A stretch of 64,000 nt of DNA from the NCBI RefSeq assembly GCF_005047635.1, contig NZ_SUKC01000009.1:1-64000 (forward strand). The letters run 5' to 3'. How positions within the stretch are numbered: the first letter of the stretch is position 1; each line of letters starts with the position of its first letter. The position numbers and the translations under genes were made by a program. This DNA is from Arthrobacter sp. CAU 1506. Its GTDB lineage: Bacteria; Actinomycetota; Actinomycetes; Actinomycetales; Micrococcaceae. The notes under the pieces are model-generated. The model was not told where the DNA came from. It saw only the letters and a program-made list of their open reading frames with translations, and ran no database searches. Of this stretch, positions 33,540 to 43,026 are shown piece after piece.

Positions 33540-34487
33540 GTGAAGATCGCGATCCTCGACGACTATCAGGACGTGGCGCTCAGCAGTGCCCCGTGGGACC
33601 AGTTGCCGGCGGGCATCGCCGTCGAACGTTTTACTGACCATCTTGACGACGTCGGTGCGCTCGCCGAGCGTCTGGCCGGCGCGCAGGTGGTGGTCACCAT
33701 GCGTGAGCGGACGCCGATCACCGCCGAGCTGATGGACCGGCTGCCGGACCTCAGGCTGGTCACCACCACCGGAATGCGCAACGCGTCGATCGACCTGGAT
33801 GCGGCAGGCAAGCGCGGGGTGACCGTGTGCGGAACGCAGAAGGGCACCGCGGCGCCCGCCGAACTGGCTTGGGCGCTGGTGATGGCGGTGGCGCGGGAGA
33901 TTCCGCAGAACGACCGGGACGTGCGCGCCGGCATCTGGCAGGCCCGGATGGGAATCGATCTCGCCGGGGCCACCATCGGGCTGCTGGGCCTCGGCCGCTT
34001 GGGGCGGTTGATGGCCGGCTACGCCGCGGCCTTCGGCATGGAGGTGTTGGCCTGGAGTCCGCACCTGACCACCGAACGCGCCGCGGAACACGGGGCGGAG
34101 CTGGTGTCGAAGGAGGACCTGTTCCGCCGCTCGGATATTGTCAGCATTCACCTGAAGCTCGCGGGATCGACCGTGGGAATCGTCGGCGCCGCGGAGCTGG
34201 ACCTGCTCGGTCCGGCGGGTCGGCTGGTCAACACCTCGCGGGGGCCGTTGGTGGATGAGGCGGCATTAATCGCGGCGCTGGCCGAAGGTAAGATTGCCGG
34301 GGCGGCCCTGGATGTCTACGCCGTGGAGCCACTGCCGGCGGACAGTCCGCTGCTCGGCGTGCCCAACCTGATCCTCAGCCCGCACATCGGTTTCGTTACC
34401 GTGGAGGCCCACCGGTTGGGATACACCCAGATGCTCGAGGACATCCTGGCCTACCTCGGCGGCGCACCGATCAACGTCCTGACCTGA
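33540..34487 (+). CDS. D-2-hydroxyacid dehydrogenase family protein
   Basis: 315 residues. The Rossmann motif GLLGLGRLGRLMAGY is near residue 145. The active-site arginine is in VNTSRGPLVDE, the glutamate in YAVEPLPADSPL and the histidine in LSPHIGFVT. The start is GTG 33540, with no strong ribosome site. It is related to 3-phosphoglycerate dehydrogenase-like enzymes but lacks their regulatory domain, so it probably reduces a 2-keto acid of unknown identity. It converges with the ROK gene across a 63-bp gap. Confidence 0.85.
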   Translation: MKIAILDDYQDVALSSAPWDQLPAGIAVERFTDHLDDVGALAERLAGAQVVVTMRERTPITAELMDRLPDLRLVTTTGMRNASIDLDAAGKRGVTVCGTQKGTAAPAELAWALVMAVAREIPQNDRDVRAGIWQARMGIDLAGATIGLLGLGRLGRLMAGYAAAFGMEVLAWSPHLTTERAAEHGAELVSKEDLFRRSDIVSIHLKLAGSTVGIVGAAELDLLGPAGRLVNTSRGPLVDEAALIAALAEGKIAGAALDVYAVEPLPADSPLLGVPNLILSPHIGFVTVEAHRLGYTQMLEDILAYLGGAPINVLT

Positions 34488-34550
34488 CCGTCCCGGCGGG
34501 AGGTACCGGCGGTGCCCCGACAGGCCTAATGCGCCGTAGTGCTGCGAAGG

Positions 34551-35759
34551 TCAGGCCGGCGCGTCGGCCGGGACCAGCTCCATGGCGTGTTCCTCCACGT
34601 AATCCAGCGCCAGCCGGACGGCACCGGCAGCCACAATCGCATCGCCGAACTCGGAGACGGCCACGCGCGGAGGGGTTGCGGTGAGCCGGGGGAGTTCACG
34701 GGTGATGGTGGGCAGCAGGGCCGATGCCGAGGCCGCCACCGCGCCGCCAATGACCACCAGTTCGGGGTTGAAGAAGGTGCCGAGCACGGCGATGACCCGG
34801 GCCATCCGCAGGCCGATCCGTTCCAGGATCCCCTGGGCCACCTCGTCACCGCGTGCCGCCGCCTCGAACACGAAGCGCGCCGACACCCGGCTGGTTCCCG
34901 GACCGACCAGTTCGCGAATCAGCGTTGGCCGGTCCGCGGCGAGGGCTTCGTTGCCCCAGTAGCGGGCAAGCCGGGCGATGCCGTCCTGGCTGCCCACCCC
35001 GTCCACCAGTTCAAGCGTGCCCACTTCGCCGGCACCCCCGTTGCAGCCGTGCAGCAGGCGGCCCGATTCAATCAGTCCGGTGCCCAGGCGCTCGCCGGCC
35101 AGCATGACGGCAAGGTCGTCGACGCCGGTTCCCACGCCGCTCCAGCGCTCGGCCAGCGCCGCCAGGTTGGCGTCGTTCTCCAGCAGGACCGGCCAGCCGT
35201 AGTCGGAGAAGACCTCGGTCTGCAGCCCGATGTCGAAGTGCTCGGACAGTTCGTGTCCGGCAGCCACGTTGCCGTGGCGGTCCACCACCGTGGAGACGCC
35301 GATGGCGGCGGCCAAAACGGCCGAGGGGGCCAGCCCGGCCTCATCCAAGGCGCTGGCGACCACCCGCTTGATGGTGGCGCGGCGCGAGGCGGCAGTGGCC
35401 GGCGGCTTGTCGAACCGCTCGGAAACCCGGGCCAGCGTCTGTCCCCTCAAATCCGCCACCAGAGCAGTGGCGGTCGCCATGCCCACGTCCATTCCCAGCA
35501 CGCAGCCGGCCGCCGGATTGAATTCGAACCGCCGGGCCGGCCTGCCCTTCGTGGTGCCCACCAGGCGTTCCCCCGGCAGTTCGCGGACCCAGCCGCGGGC
35601 GGTCAGATCGTCGCAGACCGCGATGGCCGTGGCACGGGTCAGGCCGGTGGCCTCGATCAAGTCCGTGCCGGTCACCGCGCCGTTCGCCCGCATGACGGAC
35701 AGCACGGCTTTCAGGTTGGCCAGCCGCAGCACTTGCGGAGTGGTGGCGGAGGTGCTCAC
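34551..35759 (-). CDS. ROK-family transcriptional regulator
   Basis: 402 residues from GTG 35759, chosen because AGGGG lies six bases upstream; the ATG at 35789 has no such site. The N-terminal winged helix is LKAVLSVMRANGAVTGTDLIEATGLTRATAIAVCDDL. The sugar-kinase-like domain has GMDVGMATATALVADLRG (ATP-site relic). The usual ROK zinc motif C-x-C-G-x2-G-C is not present: the corresponding place reads HGCNGGAGEVGTLELV. It is divergent from gap, and the shared 82-bp region contains the palindrome ATTTAG-acg-CTAAAT, so it probably controls gap in response to a sugar or sugar phosphate. Confidence 0.87.
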   Translation of the reverse strand: MSTSATTPQVLRLANLKAVLSVMRANGAVTGTDLIEATGLTRATAIAVCDDLTARGWVRELPGERLVGTTKGRPARRFEFNPAAGCVLGMDVGMATATALVADLRGQTLARVSERFDKPPATAASRRATIKRVVASALDEAGLAPSAVLAAAIGVSTVVDRHGNVAAGHELSEHFDIGLQTEVFSDYGWPVLLENDANLAALAERWSGVGTGVDDLAVMLAGERLGTGLIESGRLLHGCNGGAGEVGTLELVDGVGSQDGIARLARYWGNEALAADRPTLIRELVGPGTSRVSARFVFEAAARGDEVAQGILERIGLRMARVIAVLGTFFNPELVVIGGAVAASASALLPTITRELPRLTATPPRVAVSEFGDAIVAAGAVRLALDYVEEHAMELVPADAPA

Positions 35760-35813
35760 ATCGTTCCCCTTGACCTTGTAGGGCAGCATCAGGATAATAG
35801 TAATGGAACATAA

Positions 35814-36861
<1,048 letters not shown>

Positions 36862-36898
36862 GCTCGTCCCGCTCCACCGCCGGAACGACTCTTCATCG

Positions 36899-36928
36899 GG
36901 CGCCCTTTTCAGCCGTGAAATGGGCGCC
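36899..36928. terminator. Terminator after gap
   Basis: GGCGCCC (36899-36905) pairs with 36922-36928, extended by TTTCA/TGAAA with one mismatch, around a GCCG loop. It lies 38 bp after the gap stop and 72 bp before the convergent ArsR gene end, so it could serve both. Confidence 0.65.
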
Positions 36929-36999
36929 TGCTGATTCCTCGATAGGCCTGGGACGTGAGCGTCGGCCAAGTCGGAGTTCCGGGCGCGTGTCCGTTCGGC

Positions 37000-37752
37000 T
37001 CAGGTGTACATCAACGAACCCGGGGTGGTGAGCAGTTCGCCGGTTTCCAGCCAGGTCTTGAGCCCGGAGAGGATCATTGGCCAGCCGCCGTACAGCTGGT
37101 CATTGGCGCCTTCGCGCAGTTGGTCGTGGGTGACGGTGAGCCGGCAGGAGTCCTCCACCTGCTCGATCTCCCAGGTCACCCGCGAGGTGCCTTCGGCGAT
37201 CACGTCCTCGCCCCAGAGTGCACGCATGGTCTGCACCAATTTGCGCGGCGGGTCCACTTCCAGGTTCTCGCCCTCGCCCAGCGGGGCATCCGCACGGGGA
37301 TTGGTCATGGTGTAGCTGGAGCCCGGTGTCCAGTCGGTCTCGATCCCGTTGCCGAAGTTGTACTTGCTCCTGATCTCGCTGTCCGTAATGGCCTCCCAGA
37401 GCTTTTCCGGGGTGGTGCGGATGTAGATCTCGAAAATCTTTTCCATGGGATTTTCCAATCGGGATTTGAGGTCGCTGAGCCCAGCGGCCCACGGCTGTGC
37501 ATACTTGCTCACCCAGCGGTCGTGGATGAGCCGGATGGGCACCGGATTGAGGAAATGGAGTTTTTCCCGGCCGCGGCGGCGGGTGACCACCAAGTTGGCC
37601 TCTTCCAATTGCCTCAGGTGCTTCATGACTCCGAAGCGCGTGATGTTGAAATGCGCTTCCAGCGCAGTGAGGGTCTGCCCGTCCTCGCGGAACAGTTCAT
37701 CCAGCAGTTCTCGCCGGGTGGGATCCGCCAACGCTTTGAACACGGCATCCAT
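37000..37752 (-). CDS. ArsR-type HTH fused to an SRPBCC (AHSA1) domain
   Basis: 250 residues. Residues 1-95 are an ArsR winged helix (AVFKALADPTRRELLDEL...LTALEAHFNITRFGVMKHLRQLEEANLV), without the Cys metal sites of metal-sensing ArsR proteins. Residues 100-250 are an AHSA1/START-like SRPBCC domain (FEIYIRTTPEKLWEAITDSEIRSKY). I start at ATG 37752 because the longer frame begins with TTG inside a perfect operator palindrome. Many actinomycetes encode the two domains as neighbours or a fusion; the SRPBCC part probably binds a hydrophobic ligand. Confidence 0.87.
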   Translation of the reverse strand: MDAVFKALADPTRRELLDELFREDGQTLTALEAHFNITRFGVMKHLRQLEEANLVVTRRRGREKLHFLNPVPIRLIHDRWVSKYAQPWAAGLSDLKSRLENPMEKIFEIYIRTTPEKLWEAITDSEIRSKYNFGNGIETDWTPGSSYTMTNPRADAPLGEGENLEVDPPRKLVQTMRALWGEDVIAEGTSRVTWEIEQVEDSCRLTVTHDQLREGANDQLYGGWPMILSGLKTWLETGELLTTPGSLMYT

Positions 37753-37765
37753 AGGCTCATGATAG

Positions 37766-37781
37766 GTGACCAATTGGTCAC
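37766..37781. promoter_or_regulatory. Autoregulatory operator of the ArsR-SRPBCC gene
   Basis: GTGACCAATTGGTCAC is a perfect 16-bp palindrome, 13 bp upstream of the regulator start codon. It is the expected size for an ArsR dimer and lies where it would block transcription start. Confidence 0.75.
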
Positions 37782-37800
37782 ATGTCGAGGCTTTTTTGGA

Positions 37801-38868
37801 TCAAAGGTTGGGTTTCAGCACGGCCTTGATCAGCGGACGCCCGGCGGCGTCGGTGCTGCCGTCAGCAGTCAGCCGGAGTGCTTCCACGGCCCGGTCCATT
37901 GGATAGGTGGTAATCAGGCGCTCGCCCAGATCCGGGAGACCGGCTAGAAAAGCCAGGGCGTGTTCAAAGTCCGGACGGGTCGAGATGAAGCTGTGCAGCA
38001 CATCAAGGTTCTTACTGGTCCGGACCACCGGCGCCGGGGCGGTTCCGGTGGCGTACATCGCCACCATGACCAGGCGGCCCAGGGGGCGCAGTTCCTCGAC
38101 GGCCCGAGCCAAATGCGTACCCGCGCCGGTCGCTTCAATCCACACGTCATAGCTGTCCGGCCGCGGTCCGGTGGTGCTGTCCAGCCCCAGGCTGGCGGCC
38201 AGTTCGACTCGGGCCTGGTGCCCGGGGCCCTCGCGGCCGATCATCGTCACCGCGGCGCCGGCGCGCTGTGCCATCAAGCCCGCGAGCAGGCCGATGCTGC
38301 GGGTGGTCGACACCGCTAGCCGCTCCCCGGATTGGATCCGGGCTACGGTGGACACCGCCCGCCAGGCGATGGAGGCGGGCTCGGCGAGAACCGCGGTGGT
38401 GTCCGGGACCGAGTCCGGCACGGGCACCAGGTTGCGCCACGGTACCAGCGCCCGGGAGGCTGCTTGTCCATGCTGGGTCAGCCCCAGACCGGAACGTCTG
38501 GCGCAGAGGTGCGGCTGGTCCGCCCGGCACGCCGCACAGTGCCCGCAGCCGACGGTGGAAATCGGCACCACCCGGGTCCCCGGGGCGAGCCATTCCGGTA
38601 CCAACAGCCCGGCACGGACCACCGAGCCGACCGACTCGTGGCCCAGCACCATGCCGAGCGGAACCGATGCCGCCGCCGGGTCGGCACGGTAGACAATGAC
38701 GTCCGATCCGCACAATCCGCAGAGGCTGACCCTGAGCTCCACCTCGTCTGCGCCGGGCGCACGGAGCGGGTGGTCGATCAGCCCGACGCCGCCGGGCTCG
38801 GCCGAGATCCTTGCCAGCGCTGGGTTCATGGCCCGCTGACCAAGTGCGCGGCCGTGTGCAGCTGCCAC
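37801..38868 (-). CDS. Zinc-dependent alcohol/polyol dehydrogenase (L-idonate/threonine dehydrogenase-like)
   Basis: 355 residues of the zinc MDR family. CGLCGSDV carries the first catalytic zinc ligand, GHESVG the second, and GCGHCAACRADQPHLCARR the four structural cysteines. The cofactor region (TTRSIGLLAGLMAQR) lacks the usual GxGxxG glycines, reading STTRSIG instead, so cofactor binding may be altered. The start is GTG 38868 with GGAGGG six bases upstream. It is monocistronic, its upstream neighbour being the terminated hpaI. The substrate is probably a sugar acid or polyol, but this is not settled. Confidence 0.8.
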   Translation of the reverse strand: MAAAHGRALGQRAMNPALARISAEPGGVGLIDHPLRAPGADEVELRVSLCGLCGSDVIVYRADPAAASVPLGMVLGHESVGSVVRAGLLVPEWLAPGTRVVPISTVGCGHCAACRADQPHLCARRSGLGLTQHGQAASRALVPWRNLVPVPDSVPDTTAVLAEPASIAWRAVSTVARIQSGERLAVSTTRSIGLLAGLMAQRAGAAVTMIGREGPGHQARVELAASLGLDSTTGPRPDSYDVWIEATGAGTHLARAVEELRPLGRLVMVAMYATGTAPAPVVRTSKNLDVLHSFISTRPDFEHALAFLAGLPDLGERLITTYPMDRAVEALRLTADGSTDAAGRPLIKAVLKPNL

Positions 38869-38943
38869 TTCTTACCCTCCTCGACCACGCGCAGATTCGT
38901 TGCTCCGATCTTAACGCCGGGATCTTAACGCCGGGCGGGCAGG

Positions 38944-38995
38944 ACGACGGCGGCGCCTGGGTGGGCTGCGAACCCCACCCAAGCGCCGCCGTCGT
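38944..38995 (-). repeat. Long hairpin repeat (copy 1), also terminator of hpaHI
   Basis: The 13-bp outer arms (38944-38956 with 38983-38995) and 8-bp inner arms (TGGGTGGG/CCCACCCA) close on the loop CTGCGAAC, with one C-A mismatch. It starts 13 bp after the hpaI stop. The loop, inner stem and even the GACAACGACG flank recur at 51502 (there inverted), which suggests a dispersed element and not a chance terminator. Confidence 0.75.
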
Positions 38996-39007
38996 TGTCT
39001 GCTTCGA

Positions 39008-39826
39008 TCAGTAACTGGCCGGCGTTCCTGCCGCGCCGTCCCCGTCCGAGGGGAGGTACTTGGCGGCCAGGGCCTCGGAGCCGCGGGCCAGCAGCGCCAC
39101 GTCGGCGCCGACGCCCACAAAGTCAGCGCCCCACTCCATGTAGCGGCGGGCAGAGGCTTCGGCGAACGCGTTGACCCCCACAAACTTGCCGGCGGCCTTG
39201 GCCGCCTTGAGCGCCTTCTCCACGCCGGCCACCACCTCGGGGTGCTCCTGCTGCCCGATCACGCCCATCGAGGCGGCGAGATCGGAGGGGCCGATGAAGA
39301 CGCCGTCCACGCCGTCCACCGCGGCGATCTCGGCCGCGTTCTCCACGGCCTCCGCTGACTCGATCTGCACGATCAGCGTCAGCGTTTCCTCCGCGCGGGT
39401 GAGGTAGTCCGGGATCCGGTTCCAGCGGGCCGACCGGGCCAGCGCGGACCCGACGCCGCGCACTCCGGCCGGCGGGTAGCGGGTGGCTGCCACGGCCGCC
39501 CTCGCCTGCTCGGCGCTGTGCACCATCGGGATGATCAGCGTCTGCGCGCCCAGGTCCAGGTACTGCTTGATCAGCACCGTGTCGTTGACCGGCGGACGGA
39601 CCACCGGGATGCCGGGGTAGCCGCGCACTGCCTGCAGCTGGGCCAGCACGGACTCCAGCCCGTTGGGGGAGTGCTCGGCGTCGATGAAGATCCAGTCGAA
39701 GCCGGCGCCGGCGCACAGCTCGGCGATCAGCGGCGAGCCGGAGCAGACCCAGATGCCTGCCAGCGGGCGGTCGGCGGCGGCCAGCGCGTCCTTGAAGGAC
39801 GGATCGGGTTCTACTCGAAACGGCAT
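39008..39826 (-). CDS. hpaI: HpcH/HpaI-family aldolase (4-hydroxy-2-oxoheptanedioate aldolase-like)
   Basis: About 272 residues, a class II metal-dependent aldolase. GIWVCSGSPLIAELCAGAGFDWIFIDAEHSPNG matches the family start. VQIESAEAVENAAEIAAVDGVDGVFIGPSDLAASMG holds the metal ligands (E, D). It cleaves 4-hydroxy-2-oxoheptane-1,7-dioate (from homoprotocatechuate) or related acids to pyruvate and a semialdehyde. The start is ATG 39826, GGGAACC upstream, overlapping the hydratase stop by 16 bp. No hpaBC, hpaD or hpaE is present in this window, so it may serve another aromatic or sugar-acid route. Confidence 0.87.
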   Translation of the reverse strand: MPFRVEPDPSFKDALAAADRPLAGIWVCSGSPLIAELCAGAGFDWIFIDAEHSPNGLESVLAQLQAVRGYPGIPVVRPPVNDTVLIKQYLDLGAQTLIIPMVHSAEQARAAVAATRYPPAGVRGVGSALARSARWNRIPDYLTRAEETLTLIVQIESAEAVENAAEIAAVDGVDGVFIGPSDLAASMGVIGQQEHPEVVAGVEKALKAAKAAGKFVGVNAFAEASARRYMEWGADFVGVGADVALLARGSEALAAKYLPSDGDGAAGTPASY

Positions 39827-40596
39827 GTGATGGTTCCCAGCTGTCCGTAGTCCGCGAACACGGTGTCGCCTTCGTGGACCCACATCGGGCGGGTGAAGGA
39901 GCCGGCCAGGATGGTTTCGCCGGCCTTGAGGTGATCGCCGTGCGGGGCGATCTTGTTGGCCAGCCAGTAGACGCCGGCGGCCGGGTGGTTGAGCACGCCG
40001 GCGGCCACACCGGTCTCCTCCACCGTCTGGTTCTTGTACAGGATGGCGGAGATCCAGCGCAGGTCCACGTCCTGCGGGCGGACCGGGTTGCCGCCGATCA
40101 CCATGGCGCCCATCGCGGCATTGTCCGAGATGGTGTCCACGATGGTGCGGCCTTCCATCTCGATCCGGGAGTCCAGGATCTCCAGTGCGGGAACCACGTA
40201 CTCGGTGGCGTTCAGCACGTCGAAGATGGTGGCGTTGGGGCCCTTGACGTCGCGGTTGAGCACAAAGGCCAGTTCAACCTCGATGCGCGGGTGGGTGTAC
40301 TGGTCCCACTTCACCGTGCAGCCGTTCTCCAGGATCATGTCGTCGAAGATGATCCCGTAGTCCGGTTCGCTGATCCCGGTGGCGTACTGCATGGCCTTGG
40401 AGGTCAGCCCGATCTTGCGCCCGGCCAGAGTCCGTCCGGCGGCTTCACTGCGCTCCCGCCACAGGTTCTGCACCTTGTAGGAGTCCTCAATGGTCATCTC
40501 CGGGTACCGGGCGGTCAGCCGCTGCACCGGCGTGCGGGTCCGTCCCGCCTCCACCAACTCGTCGGCGATGGACTCAATCGTTGACTGGTCAAGCAT
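39811..40596 (-). CDS. hpaH: 2-oxo-hept-4-ene-1,7-dioate hydratase
   Basis: 261 residues of the 2-keto-4-pentenoate hydratase/HpaH branch. GRKIGLTSKAMQ, PDYGIIFDDM and EVELAFVLNRDVKGPN (metal-binding Glu pair) are typical. It adds water to the enol form of 2-oxohept-4-enedioate, giving the substrate of HpaI. The start ATG lies at 40596; upstream is a 293-bp gap that holds a degenerate half of the hairpin repeat near 40746 and no gene. Overlap with hpaI shows coupled expression. Confidence 0.9.
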   Translation of the reverse strand: MLDQSTIESIADELVEAGRTRTPVQRLTARYPEMTIEDSYKVQNLWRERSEAAGRTLAGRKIGLTSKAMQYATGISEPDYGIIFDDMILENGCTVKWDQYTHPRIEVELAFVLNRDVKGPNATIFDVLNATEYVVPALEILDSRIEMEGRTIVDTISDNAAMGAMVIGGNPVRPQDVDLRWISAILYKNQTVEETGVAAGVLNHPAAGVYWLANKIAPHGDHLKAGETILAGSFTRPMWVHEGDTVFADYGQLGTITCRFE

Positions 40597-40889
40597 GCTT
40601 GTGGCACCACTTCCTTGTTCCTCAGGGCCGCGACTGGCCCTTCAGCTGGGCGGCGGTGCGGTCCCGGCGCCGCACGGGAAGGGCGCCAGCACCATCTTAC
40701 GGTGGCGCGTGTCACCCCTTGTAAGTTGGTTACGGCGTGCGGGAACAACGACGGCGGTGCCTCCGCGGGTGCCTCGGCCGGCGGCTGCGGGGTCTAGGGT
40801 GCCTCGGCTGCCCAGTTGGATGGCATCACCGGGCGGTGAGCCGGGCGCGCACCCTTCCGTGCCGGCGGCATAACCAGCAGAATGGCGCC

Positions 40890-41504
40890 ATGGAGGAGAC
40901 AAAGCTCAACGCCCTGGCCCTGGTCTGCACTTTGACGCCGTCACCCAAACCGTCCAGCAGCGAACTGCTGGCGCGGCAGGTGATCACGCAACTGTCCCGG
41001 CAGGACGTCGAGTGTGAGCTGCTCCGGGTTGCGGACCATGACGTCAATCCCGGCGTGCAGAAAGACATGGGCGAGGGTGATGCCTGGCCGTCCATCCGCG
41101 CCAAAGTGCTGGAGGCGGACATCCTGGTGCTCGCCACGCTGATCTGGCTGGGCCATCCGGCCAGCCTTGCCCAGCGGGTGCTCGAACGGCTGGACGCCGA
41201 GCTGTCCGAAACCGACGAGGCCGGCCGGCCCAGCATGTTCGACAAAGTCGCGCTGGTGGCGGTGGTCGGAAACGAGGACGGCGCCCACCATGTCACGGCC
41301 GAGCTCTACCAGGGACTGGGCGACGTCGGCTTCAGCATCCCAGCCCAGGGGTCCACGTACTGGGTGGGCGAGGCGATGCATGGCACCGATTTCCAGGACC
41401 TGCCGGAAACTCCCGAGGTCACCGCGACGACTACCGCGACGGCGGCCCGGAACGCCGTTCATCTGGCCAGGCTGCTGCGCCGCGGCCCGTACCCTGCGCG
41501 GTGA
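40890..41504 (+). CDS. Flavodoxin-fold NAD(P)H-dependent FMN reductase-like protein
   Basis: 204 residues. The flavodoxin fold is seen as ALVCTLTPSPKPSSSELLARQVITQL (phosphate-binding loop), followed by ILVLATLIWLGHPASLAQRVLERL and KVALVAVVGNEDGAHHVTAEL. It should bind FMN and may reduce quinones or azo compounds; such proteins are mostly uncharacterised. The start is ATG 40890; the longer frame from 40737 runs through a repeat and is not like the family. A short gap of 29 bp separates it from the MFS gene, so they are probably co-transcribed. Confidence 0.8.
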   Translation: MEETKLNALALVCTLTPSPKPSSSELLARQVITQLSRQDVECELLRVADHDVNPGVQKDMGEGDAWPSIRAKVLEADILVLATLIWLGHPASLAQRVLERLDAELSETDEAGRPSMFDKVALVAVVGNEDGAHHVTAELYQGLGDVGFSIPAQGSTYWVGEAMHGTDFQDLPETPEVTATTTATAARNAVHLARLLRRGPYPAR

Positions 41505-41533
41505 CAGGGGCTGCCCCCGGCTAGGGTAGGCAA

Positions 41534-42823
41534 GTGAACTCCTTCCTCCGCAAGCCCTGGACCGGGCGGATCGGTGCGCTGCTGGGCATCTTGACCATGG
41601 CGCTGAGCTTGCGCGCCGCAGTCTCCGCCGTGGGCCCGCTGCTGGGTGAACTGGGCCCGGAACTGGGCTTCGACGCGACCACCATCGGTGCGCTGGCCAT
41701 GCTGCCGCCGCTGGTCTTCGCGGCGGCCGGCCTCTGCACACCGGCGCTGATCCGCTGGCTCGGGCTGGAAAAGGTGCTGGTCGCGGCCGTGCTGCTGGCG
41801 GTCGCTGGCCAGGTGGGCCGCGCCGCCGTCGACGGGGTCTGGCCCTTCCTCGGTCTGAGCGCTGTGGTGATGGCCGGGTACGGCATGGGCAACGTGGTGC
41901 TGCCGCCGTTGGTGCGGAAATACTTCCCGGACCGCATCGGAGTGGTCACCGCCGGCTATGTGACGCTGCTGGCGATGGGCACCGCGATGAGCCCGCAGTT
42001 TTCGGTCCCGTTGGCCGAGGCTGCCGGCTGGCGGGTCTCGCTGGCGCTCTGGGCCTCGGTCAGCGCCGTGGTGCTGGTCCCGTGGGCAGTGCAGGCGGCA
42101 CGCGACCGCCGTAAGGGCAAGACGTACGACGGCGGCACGCCGGCTCCGGCTGCTGCCTCGCCTGCAGCCGGAAAGCTGAACCCTTGGCGCTCGCCGGTGG
42201 CTTGGGGGCTGGCTATTTTCCTGGCCGGTAATTCCGCACAGACCTACGTGTACTTCACCTGGTTGCCGCCCTATCTCACCGCGCACGGCATCGACGCTGC
42301 GGCTGCGGGCTCGGCCTTGGCCTACTTCGCCATCCTGGGGCTGCCGGTCAGCCTGCTGGTGCCGCTGATTGTGCCCCGTCTGAAGCACCCGATCGCCGCG
42401 ATCCTGGTGTTCACCATGTGCTGGATCGGCGGGCATGCGGGACTGCTGCTGTCGCCGGACAGCGGCACCTGGTGGTGGGTAACGCTGTCCGGGCTGGGTC
42501 AGGGCACCTTCGCCGTCGCGCTGCTGATGGTCAACCTGCGCTCGCGCACCGTCCACGGCTCGGCCGTGCTGTCCGGCTTCAGCCAGGGCCTCGGTTACGC
42601 CGGCGCCAGCGTTGCTCCGCTCCTGTTCGGAGTGGTCCACGAATCTACCGGCTCGTGGACTGCATCCTTTGCCATGCTGGGCGCCTGCATTGTGGTGATG
42701 CTGGTTGGAGCGGTCATGATCAACGGTCCGCGCTGCATTGAGGACCCCCCAGGAGCCGGCCTCAGGCGCAAGGCCGCGCTGAGTCCGGCGGCCGACACGG
42801 AGCGGCAAGACGCACACCGCTGA
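41534..42823 (+). CDS. MFS transporter, CynX/NimT-like
   Basis: 429 residues with twelve membrane segments and a central loop around residue 205. ALSLRAAVSAVGPLL near the N-terminus, GYGMGNVVLPPLVRKYFPDRIG and NSAQTYVYFTWLPPYL are typical of the CynX/NimT family (cyanate or nitroimidazole type carriers; the physiological role of most members is unknown). The start is GTG 41534 after GGTAGG. The extreme C-terminus is a short charged tail. It probably exports or imports a small anion or drug. Confidence 0.85.
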   Translation: MNSFLRKPWTGRIGALLGILTMALSLRAAVSAVGPLLGELGPELGFDATTIGALAMLPPLVFAAAGLCTPALIRWLGLEKVLVAAVLLAVAGQVGRAAVDGVWPFLGLSAVVMAGYGMGNVVLPPLVRKYFPDRIGVVTAGYVTLLAMGTAMSPQFSVPLAEAAGWRVSLALWASVSAVVLVPWAVQAARDRRKGKTYDGGTPAPAAASPAAGKLNPWRSPVAWGLAIFLAGNSAQTYVYFTWLPPYLTAHGIDAAAAGSALAYFAILGLPVSLLVPLIVPRLKHPIAAILVFTMCWIGGHAGLLLSPDSGTWWWVTLSGLGQGTFAVALLMVNLRSRTVHGSAVLSGFSQGLGYAGASVAPLLFGVVHESTGSWTASFAMLGACIVVMLVGAVMINGPRCIEDPPGAGLRRKAALSPAADTERQDAHR

Positions 42824-43026
42824 CGCAGCGCGGAGGGCCCTTCCGCCGCGCCGTCCACCCGGCCTAGACTCGATTCACTTGAACATGAGTCACCTTGGGG
42901 CCCCTGCCCGGGCCCGCCTCGGGGCCTCACGGCCTGCCGGGACGGGGGCCGTCACGGTTTAGTCCTGAGAGGCACCGGCCGCATGGCGGATCACGGCCGG
43001 AAGCCGGCAAGAGGAAGAAGTGCGGC

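Noticed and set aside
40737-40889. N-terminal extension of the flavodoxin-fold gene
   Set aside because: The 51 added residues are Arg/Gly/Cys-rich translation of a degenerate hairpin repeat and do not belong to the flavodoxin fold; the ATG at 40890 gives the normal family start.
42929-42952. Short ACGGCC/GGCCGT inverted repeat upstream of the ferredoxin-reductase gene
   Set aside because: A 6-bp stem with a 12-nt loop in very GC-rich DNA is expected by chance; there is no T run and it is too far from either gene to assign.
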